From: Lachnospiraceae bacterium
GTDB lineage: Bacteria; Bacillota; Clostridia; Lachnospirales; Lachnospiraceae
DNA: 64,000 bases
Direction of reading: 5' to 3'
Assembly (NCBI GenBank): GCA_022791815.1
Contig: JAAVZU010000035.1
Span: forward strand, 1 to 64,000
This document shows, in pieces, positions 45,825-53,027 of this stretch (within the stretch, counting starts at the first letter, position 1; every line of letters starts with the position of its first letter). Both the position numbers and the translations under genes were made by a program. The notes beneath the pieces are model-generated. The model had not been told where the DNA came from and made no database searches. It saw only the letters and a list, made by a program, of their open reading frames with translations.

Positions 45825-47537
45825 ATGATTACTATGAGTAAGAGATTTAAAAAGTCCATGGCTATGGCTATGGCAACAGCAATGGCATTTAGTATTCCAG
45901 CGATGCCAGTATATCAGGCTGAGAAGGTAGAAGCTGCTACAGTAAAGGAAGCAGAAGCAACAAGTGCATTAGATGTAAATGTTTATGAAGACCAAGAGCA
46001 AGCTAATGTATCTTTAAAGTCTGGAGCAGAGGCTGATGTGTTATACTATGCAGTTACTACCAAAGACAAAAATGGCAATGTTAAGTATCCAAAAGCAGCT
46101 GCTTACGAAGCTATGAAGTTTGATGAAAATGGTACTGCTGATTTTGACATAAGCTGGGTAAACAGAAAGAAAGAACAGGTTCTTTGTGTTGCTACAGGAT
46201 CTTCTATTGAAGAGATTAAGCCTGTAACAGTAGATTTGAAAGCACAAGATACATTAATTGCTACTTATGCTGGAACAGTTTCTGCAGATGATGCAAAGAA
46301 GGTTGGAACAGAGGGTGCCAATATTGTAGGTGATGCAGATAATGGTTATTTAACTTTTAATTCTGGTACAAAGAAGGCACCAGTAGCAGTATCTGCTTCT
46401 GCAGTACAGTATAGAACTGTAAATGGCTGGTGGAATAATGCAGAGGATATTGATTTAAGTAAGTATGCTGCAAAAGGTGCAACTTTACAGATGCGTGTGA
46501 ATGCTGAAGATGGTGTAAGACCTTATGGTAAGATTGTAAATGTAAAGATTAAAGCAAAAGCTAAAGCACCTAATGTTACAGTAAACTACAATGATAAGAT
46601 GGTATCTGCTCCTAAGAGTGTACAGTACAGTGTGGACAATGGTAAAACATGGACAGAAGCAACAACTAAGAAAGAAACTGTAGAACTTGGCATGTTCGGA
46701 TGGGATGGAACAACAGAAAAAACTGTTTACTTTAGAACCGCAGGAACAGAAAAGAAAGCATCTTCTAAGATTAAATATGTAGCTATTAAGAAAGAAGATA
46801 CATCTTTTGCTACATTGGAAGCTCCAGTATCTGGTGCTGCTGTAATTGCAGAATTACCAACAGTAGGATCTGGTAAATTAGATGTAAGATATAAAACAGC
46901 ATACAAAAATGATTCTGGATTAGTATTTACAAATGCAACAGATAACATGTATCAGGTTGCTTTTGCAAAGAAAGAAGATATCAAAGATTATACATCAGCA
47001 GATGGAACAACTTTGAAAGCTGTGTCTAGTGCTGCCATTGTTGCAAAAGTTAACAAGAAAGTTACATGGGCAACTGTAACTGCACAAGATACTGCAAAAA
47101 ATAAAGTTGGTACAGGAAAACTTTCTCTTAAAAAAGGTGAAAAACTTGACGATTATGTACTTTTATATCGTATCTGCGACAAGAAAGGTGCAACTGTAAA
47201 CTCTGAAGTAAGAGTTTTTGATGTACCAGGAGTTGTAGCTCAGAGTGTAAAAGTTTTAGATGCTGACAAAGCTGAAATAACAAGTTTGGAAATGACAACA
47301 ACAGGATCTGCAGTAATGACTGTAACAGGAAGCGGAATTTCTGAAAACGCTAAATATACAGTAGCAGTATATAACGAAGAAGCTTGTACAACAGTATATA
47401 AAAACTTAACTGCAACATTTGATAAGGTTAAGAAAGAGCTTAAAGTTGCTAGTAAAGCAAAAACTGTAGCTGGAACATATTATGTTAAAGTTTCTGTTGA
47501 AGGAACAAGCACAGTATTAAAAGTTGTAGTAAAATAG
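45825..47537 (+). CDS. Secreted beta-rich protein, unknown function, flagellin-like control
   Basis: A 570-aa exported protein. Residues 1-37 are a signal peptide (KRFKKSMAMAMATAMAFSIP, cut near VEAAT). The mature part is rich in Lys, Thr, Ala and beta strands, with YYAVTTKDKNGNVKYPKAAA and two copies of a VQYSVDNG/VQYRTVNG-like segment around 195 and 270, suggesting Ig-like repeats. No LPxTG, SLH or lipobox was seen, so it is probably released or loosely bound. A sigma-D promoter, a CsrA-like hairpin and a strong AAGGAGGA site suggest high, motility-linked expression. The start at 45825 fits the ribosome-site spacing (8 nt); 45834 would be too far. Confidence 0.7.
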   Translation: MITMSKRFKKSMAMAMATAMAFSIPAMPVYQAEKVEAATVKEAEATSALDVNVYEDQEQANVSLKSGAEADVLYYAVTTKDKNGNVKYPKAAAYEAMKFDENGTADFDISWVNRKKEQVLCVATGSSIEEIKPVTVDLKAQDTLIATYAGTVSADDAKKVGTEGANIVGDADNGYLTFNSGTKKAPVAVSASAVQYRTVNGWWNNAEDIDLSKYAAKGATLQMRVNAEDGVRPYGKIVNVKIKAKAKAPNVTVNYNDKMVSAPKSVQYSVDNGKTWTEATTKKETVELGMFGWDGTTEKTVYFRTAGTEKKASSKIKYVAIKKEDTSFATLEAPVSGAAVIAELPTVGSGKLDVRYKTAYKNDSGLVFTNATDNMYQVAFAKKEDIKDYTSADGTTLKAVSSAAIVAKVNKKVTWATVTAQDTAKNKVGTGKLSLKKGEKLDDYVLLYRICDKKGATVNSEVRVFDVPGVVAQSVKVLDADKAEITSLEMTTTGSAVMTVTGSGISENAKYTVAVYNEEACTTVYKNLTATFDKVKKELKVASKAKTVAGTYYVKVSVEGTSTVLKVVVK

Positions 47538-47566
47538 TTTTTTAACTAAACTATAATGTATATTAT

Positions 47567-47635
47567 AAAGAAGGGATAGTCATAAAGTGGATGGTTTTTA
47601 ATTATCTACTTTGTATGATATCCCTTCTTTTTTGT
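47567..47635 (+). terminator. Long-stem terminator after the secreted-protein gene
   Basis: AAAGAAGGGATA and TATCCCTTCTTTTTT pair, with a second inner stem CATAAAGT/ACTTTGTATG. Confidence 0.85.
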
Positions 47636-47670
47636 ATGTAGATACAAAAATTTGGAATAATAAAAAAGTT

Positions 47671-47698
47671 GTAACTATTCATAATTTCAAACAATTAC
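47671..47698. repeat. Dispersed palindromic repeat, copy 6 (short subtype)
   Basis: GTAACTATTCATAATTTCAA then ACAATTAC: the same subtype as 52955-52982. Confidence 0.65.
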
Positions 47699-47875
47699 AA
47701 AAAATTTATAATTAAATTTATTAAAACCGACACAACTATGCCACAAGATAGAGGTAAGTTATTTTTGGGATTTTCACCAGATTTTGGTACTATTTTGTAA
47801 ACATAGTGCCAAGGGTATTCTTAATAAGAGAAGGTTTGAAAAGGAAGTGACAGTACAGAAAGGATGGATTCACAG

Positions 47876-48775
47876 ATGATGGAATTAAGCCATTTAGAAC
47901 AATTAGAAGCAGAAGCAATTTATATTATGCGGGAAGTTGCAGCAGAGTGTGAGAAACCAGTTATGCTTTATTCAATTGGAAAAGATAGTTCAGTAATGTT
48001 ACACCTTGCTATGAAGGCATTTTATCCTGAAAAACCCCCTTTTCCATTTATGCATATTGACACAACTTGGAAATTTCGAGAGATGATTGAATTTCGTGAC
48101 GAGACAGCAAAGAGATTGGGGATTGATTTGCTTGTTTACAAAAATGAGGAAGGCATTCGTGATGGGATCAATCCATTTGAACATGGTTCTGCTTATACAG
48201 ATATTATGAAGACGCAAGCATTAAAGCAGGCATTGAATAAATATGGATTTACAGCAGCTTTTGGCGGTGGAAGAAGAGATGAAGAAAAGTCAAGGGCAAA
48301 GGAAAGGGTGTTTTCTTTCCGTAATGAGGCACAGGCATGGGATCCTAAGAATCAGAGACCAGAGATGTGGAAACTTTATAATACGAGTATAAATAAAGGA
48401 GAAAGTATGCGGGTATTTCCGCTTTCTAATTGGACAGAAAAAGATATCTGGCAGTACATCCGAAAAGAAAATATTCCTATCCCTTCCCTTTATTATGCAA
48501 AAGAACGCCCAGTAGTGGTTCGTGATGGAAATATTATTATGGTAGATGATGATAGAATGAAATTGTTGCCTGGCGAACAGGTAGAACAGAAGAAAATCCG
48601 TTTCCGTACTCTAGGATGTTATCCTCTTACAGGTGGTGTTGAGTCCGACGCAGATACTTTGGATGCCATAATCGAAGAAACCCTTAGTGCCGTTTCTTCG
48701 GAAAGAACCAGCCGGGTTATCGATCATGAAGCAACTGGCAGTATGGAAAGAAGAAAGAGAGAGGGGTATTTCTAA
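47876..48775 (+). CDS. cysD: Sulfate adenylyltransferase subunit 2
   Basis: A 299-aa PAPS-reductase-like ATP pyrophosphatase subunit. It has the PP-loop [33 protein letters not shown] and the C-terminal [20 protein letters not shown]. With CysN it makes adenosine phosphosulfate from ATP and sulfate. ATGs at 47864, 47876 and 47879 are possible; 47864 almost touches AAAGG, so 47876 is used. The next gene starts 1 bp after the stop. Confidence 0.93.
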   Translation: MMELSHLEQLEAEAIYIMREVAAECEKPVMLYSIGKDSSVMLHLAMKAFYPEKPPFPFMHIDTTWKFREMIEFRDETAKRLGIDLLVYKNEEGIRDGINPFEHGSAYTDIMKTQALKQALNKYGFTAAFGGGRRDEEKSRAKERVFSFRNEAQAWDPKNQRPEMWKLYNTSINKGESMRVFPLSNWTEKDIWQYIRKENIPIPSLYYAKERPVVVRDGNIIMVDDDRMKLLPGEQVEQKKIRFRTLGCYPLTGGVESDADTLDAIIEETLSAVSSERTSRVIDHEATGSMERRKREGYF

Positions 48776-48776
48776 G

Positions 48777-50603
48777 ATGCAGAGTATGTTAAAATTTATT
48801 ACTTGCGGAAGTGTAGATGATGGAAAGTCTACCTTAATTGGACACATGCTATATGATGCAAAGCTACTATTTGCAGACCAGGAGAAGGCTCTTGCTCTTG
48901 ATAGTAAAGTGGGAAGTAATAGTGGGAAGATTGACTATTCACTTCTTTTAGATGGGCTTATGGCAGAACGTGAACAAGGTATTACGATTGATGTGGCATA
49001 TCGTTATTTCACTACGGATAAAAGAAGTTTTATTGTAGCAGATACTCCAGGACATGAGGAGTATACCCGTAATATGGCAGTAGGTGCTTCCTTTGCAGAT
49101 TTGGCAATTATTTTGCTGGATGCATCTAAGGGTATTATGATTCAAACAAAACGTCATACCAGAATTTGTGCTTTGATGGGTATTAAACACATGGTATTTG
49201 CAGTAAATAAGATGGATTTAGTGAAATACGACCAGAAGACTTTTAAGGAAATTGAAAAGAGTGTTCGGGAGTTTTCTGATGAATTTAGTTTTGAAAGTAT
49301 TTATGTAGTTCCTGTTTCTGCTACAGAAGGGGATTTTATTACAACAAAATCAGAAAATATGACATGGTTTACTGGTGAACCATTACTTACTTACTTGGAG
49401 AATATTTCTGTAGGCCAGGTATCTATAGAAGATGAATTTGTTCTACCGATACAGCGTGTAAGCCGTCCTAATCATACATTCCGTGGTTTTCAGGGGCAAA
49501 TTTCCAGTGGTGTTGTCCATGTTGGTGATGAGATAACAACACTTCCTAGTGGCGAAACAGCCAAGGTAAAAGAAATCTATAATACAGATTGTAAGGTGGA
49601 ACAGGCTTGGAAAGGACAAGCGGTAACGATTCAGCTTGATAAAGAAGTAGATGTTTCCAGAGGTTGTGTTATTTGTAAGAATAGTAAGTTAAAGGTAAGT
49701 ACAGTATTCACGGCAAAGCTTCTTTGGATGGATGATGGTAAATTAGTTGCAGGAAAGAACTATATTTTACAGATTGGAACAAAAAAAATTCCAGCAGTAG
49801 TAATGAACTTAAAATATAGAATAGATGTAAACAGTGGTGTACATGTGCCAACAGATCATATTACTAAGAATGAAATTGCAGTTTGTGATATTTCTGTTTC
49901 AGATAAGATTATTTATGATAATTTCCAGCATAACAAAGATATGGGTGGATTTATTCTGGTAGATAGAGTAACTCACATGACTTCTGCCTGTGGAGTCATT
50001 GAACATTCTCTACGTAGAGGAGATAATGTAATATGGCAGAATATGGATATTACTAGGGATTCTAGGGCAAAACAAAAAGATCAAGTACCAAAGACTCTTT
50101 GGTTTACTGGATTGTCTGGTTCAGGGAAATCTACATTGGCAAATGAAATTGAGAAGAGATTGTTTGGTCAGGGCAAACATACCATGTCACTAGACGGTGA
50201 TAATATCCGTATGGGTCTAAATAGGAACTTAGGATTTAAAGAACAGGACCGAATTGAGAATATCCGTCGTATTTCAGAAGTTTGTAAGTTGATGAATGAT
50301 GCAGGAATTATTGCAATTACCTCATTTATTTCTCCTTATGAGGCAGATAGAGAGAATGCAAGAAAGATAGTGGGGGAAGGAGATTTTATAGAGATTTATG
50401 TAGCAACCCCATTAAGTGAATGTGAGAAAAGAGATGTAAAAGGCTTATATAAAAAGGCACGTTCTGGAGAAATTCCGAATTTTTCTGGTATTAGCAGTCC
50501 TTATGAAATTCCAGAGCATCCAGATATCGTAGTAGATACGGTTGGCAAAACTGTAGAGGAATGTGCGGATTATATTATGGAGGAACTAAAGAAGTTTATG
50601 TAA
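48777..50603 (+). CDS. cysNC: Fused sulfate adenylyltransferase subunit 1 / APS kinase
   Basis: A 608-aa two-enzyme protein. Residues 1-420 are the CysN GTPase: GSVDDGKSTLIGHML (P-loop), the DxPGHEEY switch (DTPGHEEYTRNMA) and NKMD. Residues about 440-608 are APS kinase: GLSGSGKSTLANEIEKRL, SLDGDNIRMGLNRNLGF, FISPYEADRENAR. It yields PAPS. The start at 48777 is chosen because homologues begin at this Met and GAGGGG precedes it. Confidence 0.94.
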   Translation: MQSMLKFITCGSVDDGKSTLIGHMLYDAKLLFADQEKALALDSKVGSNSGKIDYSLLLDGLMAEREQGITIDVAYRYFTTDKRSFIVADTPGHEEYTRNMAVGASFADLAIILLDASKGIMIQTKRHTRICALMGIKHMVFAVNKMDLVKYDQKTFKEIEKSVREFSDEFSFESIYVVPVSATEGDFITTKSENMTWFTGEPLLTYLENISVGQVSIEDEFVLPIQRVSRPNHTFRGFQGQISSGVVHVGDEITTLPSGETAKVKEIYNTDCKVEQAWKGQAVTIQLDKEVDVSRGCVICKNSKLKVSTVFTAKLLWMDDGKLVAGKNYILQIGTKKIPAVVMNLKYRIDVNSGVHVPTDHITKNEIAVCDISVSDKIIYDNFQHNKDMGGFILVDRVTHMTSACGVIEHSLRRGDNVIWQNMDITRDSRAKQKDQVPKTLWFTGLSGSGKSTLANEIEKRLFGQGKHTMSLDGDNIRMGLNRNLGFKEQDRIENIRRISEVCKLMNDAGIIAITSFISPYEADRENARKIVGEGDFIEIYVATPLSECEKRDVKGLYKKARSGEIPNFSGISSPYEIPEHPDIVVDTVGKTVEECADYIMEELKKFM

Positions 50604-50607
50604 TAGT

Positions 50608-50645
50608 TGGACATGCCTGCGAATGTGTAGGCATGTCTACTTTAT
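50608..50645 (+). terminator. Terminator after cysNC
   Basis: GGACATGCCT...AGGCATGTCT followed by ACTTTATT. Confidence 0.8.
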
Positions 50646-50752
50646 TATAAGAAAAAGCTTCTCTATTTTCTATATTATATAATTAAAGGTACTCTAAGTA
50701 AAAGTTTAGATTGGTCTTTACATTTACTGCATTGACCGTAAGAATATATAGA

Positions 50753-50806
50753 ACAGGGATGAAATTGGGCAATTAGATATGCAAATCTTGCCCGCTTTAT
50801 TCCAAT
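50753..50806. repeat. Dispersed hairpin repeat, second type, copy 2
   Basis: GGGATGAAATTGGGCAA and TTGCCCGCTTTATTCC form a long imperfect stem. Related to 45212-45264, and its right arm resembles 3955-3970. Confidence 0.6.
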
Positions 50807-50960
50807 AAGTAACTAAAAAAAAATTGTTAATATAAATTATTTTGAGTTAATATGTGAATTTTGCATAAAAATGGAATGGGTAGAGTGGTTTTCTCAATTA
50901 CTTAATTTATTATATAGGTAATTGCCTGAATTTATTATAAAAAGAAAGGATAAATGTATA

Positions 50961-51740
50961 ATGGACTATAATAGAATATTGGAAATTGTAAAAATAGTTT
51001 CTGTAAAAGCAGGAGAAGCTATTATGGAGATTTACAATTCCTGCGAGGATATGCAGGTAGAATATAAAGATGGAGATATGCCTTTAACAGTGGCAGACAA
51101 GTCAGCAAATTCTATTATTGTAGAATGTTTGCGGAAGGAATTTCCTGAATACGCCATTTTATCAGAAGAAGAGAAGGATGATAAGAAGCGGTTAGAAAAT
51201 GAGTTTTGTTTTATTGTAGATCCCCTAGATGGTACAAAAGAATTTATAAAAAGAAATGGGCAGTTTACAGTAAATATTGCTCTTTCATATAGAAAAGAGT
51301 CAGTACTGGGTGTAATTTATGTTCCTGTCACAGAAGAATTATTTTATGGAGCAAAGGGTTATGGAGCGTTTTTGGAAACAAAAGGAGAAAAAAGGAGATT
51401 ACAAGTAAGTAACCGCACTGATGACTTAAGGGTGGTTATGAGTAACTCTCATGGATGTAAGGAAATGGATGAACTTCTGGAGAAATACCAGCTTACCAAT
51501 TTCGTCTCAATGGGAAGCTCCCTAAAAGGCTGTGTGATTGCAAAAGGGGAGGCAGAGGTTTACTATCGTTTTAATCCTACTATGGAATGGGATACCGCAG
51601 CTATGCAGTGTATAGTAGAGGAAGCTGGAGGAATTTTCCGTCAAATGGATGATTCTCCTATGTACTATAACAGGGAAAATTCCTTGAATGATAAAGGCTT
51701 TTATATTATTAACTCCATAGAGAATAAGTTAGAACTATAA
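50961..51740 (+). CDS. cysQ: 3'(2'),5'-bisphosphate nucleotidase
   Basis: A 259-aa inositol-monophosphatase-fold enzyme that removes the by-product PAP. The metal sites are EEEKDD, DPLDGTKEF (with the first Asp pair) and WDTAAMQCIVEEAGG. It has the CysQ-like FIKRNGQFTVNIAL. The ATG at 50961 is used, with AAAGGA upstream. Its place after cysDNC supports PAP recycling from a PAPS-using reaction. A bidirectional terminator follows. Confidence 0.92.
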   Translation: MDYNRILEIVKIVSVKAGEAIMEIYNSCEDMQVEYKDGDMPLTVADKSANSIIVECLRKEFPEYAILSEEEKDDKKRLENEFCFIVDPLDGTKEFIKRNGQFTVNIALSYRKESVLGVIYVPVTEELFYGAKGYGAFLETKGEKRRLQVSNRTDDLRVVMSNSHGCKEMDELLEKYQLTNFVSMGSSLKGCVIAKGEAEVYYRFNPTMEWDTAAMQCIVEEAGGIFRQMDDSPMYYNRENSLNDKGFYIINSIENKLEL

Positions 51741-51763
51741 ATAGTATAATAAGATATGAAATA

Positions 51764-51818
51764 GAATTTTCACAAGAAAGCTCTGTCTCTTATTTGAGAA
51801 CTTTCTTGTGAAATTTTT
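51764..51818. terminator. Bidirectional terminator between cysQ and fabH
   Basis: AATTTTCACAAGAAAG and CTTTCTTGTGAAATTTTT arms. Confidence 0.85.
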
Positions 51819-51823
51819 AAATT

Positions 51824-52789
51824 TTATATCCAGTACATCAAAATACCAGCCCAAGTAAGTCCTCCACCAAATCCGGCAAGAGCAATTAAATCACCAGATT
51901 TTATTTTACCAGACCTATGTACTTCATCTAAAAGGATGGCAACACTAGCGGCTGAGGTATTTCCGTATTGGTCAAGATTCATTGGAAAGAGTTCTTCTGG
52001 TAGTTTTAAGCGTTTTGCAGCAGTCTGGATAATTCTTTGATTTGCCTGATGAAGAAGAATACAATCCAGTTGATTGATTTCTATATCTACCTTTTCTGTA
52101 AGGGCTTGTACAATTGATGGGATTTTTCGGACTGCAAATTTAAATACTTCCTGTCCATCCATTTCTACATAAGGATTGGTAGCCTCATGTTTGGTGTATG
52201 GATTACATAAAGGTGCATTGCCAGTGGTAAGAAAAGCACCTTTGCTGCCATCCGCACCCCCTTCTACAGAGATTATGCCTTTTTTGGAAGCACCAATGAT
52301 AGCAGCTCCTGCGCCGTCTCCAAATAATACACAAGTTCCTCGGTCTGTCCAGTCTAATATTTTAGAAAGAGTTTCTGCACCAATAACCAGAGCATATTTT
52401 ATAATACCAGAACAGATAAATGCATGAGCAGTCTGCACACCATACATAAATCCAGAACAAGCAGCATTTAATTCATAACACATCGCATTGACCGCACCAA
52501 GAGCTGCTTGCACTTTACATGCTGTATTTGGCATGCTGCCATCTGGAGTAAGGGTAGCAACCAGAATTAATCCGATGTCTTCTGGAGAAATACCAGCATC
52601 CTCCAAAGCACGTCTGCCTGCATCTATGGAAAGTGTAGTGGTGGTTTCCCCTACGGCAATTCTTCTAGATCGGATACCTGTTCTTTCAGAAATCCAAGCA
52701 TCACTGGTTTCTACTATTTTTGCTAAATCATCATTTGTTACTATTTTTTCAGGCAAAGCACTGCCTGTTCCTAAAATTGCTGAAGTCAT
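51824..52789 (-). CDS. fabH: 3-oxoacyl-ACP synthase III
   Basis: A 321-aa condensing enzyme that starts fatty-acid synthesis from acetyl-CoA and malonyl-ACP. The catalytic triad is C111 (LNAACSGFMYG), His in LLHQANQRI and Asn in YGNTSAAS. The second Met (52789) is chosen because GAGGAG lies 11 bp upstream; the ATG at 52798 is only about 2 bp from it. It is alone, away from other fab genes, so it could also make a short acyl chain for a special product. Upstream lies an inverted copy of the end of the 53135 element. Confidence 0.92.
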   Translation of the reverse strand: MTSAILGTGSALPEKIVTNDDLAKIVETSDAWISERTGIRSRRIAVGETTTTLSIDAGRRALEDAGISPEDIGLILVATLTPDGSMPNTACKVQAALGAVNAMCYELNAACSGFMYGVQTAHAFICSGIIKYALVIGAETLSKILDWTDRGTCVLFGDGAGAAIIGASKKGIISVEGGADGSKGAFLTTGNAPLCNPYTKHEATNPYVEMDGQEVFKFAVRKIPSIVQALTEKVDIEINQLDCILLHQANQRIIQTAAKRLKLPEELFPMNLDQYGNTSAASVAILLDEVHRSGKIKSGDLIALAGFGGGLTWAGILMYWI

Positions 52790-52828
52790 TGTTATCATTT
52801 CTCCTCATAAAAGTTACATTTATTAATA

Positions 52829-52852
52829 TCAAGCTTGTGAGTGAACAATAAC
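52829..52852 (-). repeat. 24-bp inverted copy of the 53135 element end
   Basis: The reverse complement of 52829-52852 matches 53135-53158 at 23 of 24 positions. The two lie about 280 bp apart, head to head, around the start of the surface-protein gene. Confidence 0.85.
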
Positions 52853-52954
52853 CTGTTCACATCTATTTATACACTATAAATAAGAAATACTTGCAAAAAA
52901 AAATTATATATGTTAAAATTTGTTACAGTTTTGCCATGTAAGAGTTATTAATAA

Positions 52955-52982
52955 AGTAACTATTCATAGTTTTGAACAGTTA
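52955..52982. repeat. Dispersed palindromic repeat, copy 7 (short subtype)
   Basis: GTAACTATTCATAG then TTTTGAACAGTTAC. Confidence 0.75.
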
Positions 52983-53027
52983 CCAGATGACAGTCAATTA
53001 ATACAAAGAAAACAGAAAGGAAAGTAT

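Larger units (their letters stand above)
47538..47875. other. Intergenic region before cysD
   Basis: About 340 bp. It holds the long terminator at 47567-47635 and a palindrome copy at 47671-47698. No known riboswitch was recognised. Confidence 0.55.
50604..50960. other. Intergenic region between cysNC and cysQ
   Basis: About 355 bp: a terminator at 50608-50645, a second-type hairpin repeat at 50753-50806, and AT-rich sequence presumably holding the cysQ promoter. Confidence 0.55.

Noticed and set aside
52920-53027. Longer start of the surface protein at 52920
   Set aside because: The extra 36 codons cross a palindrome copy and lack a ribosome site; AAAGGAAAG fits 53028 and puts the signal segment near the N-terminus.
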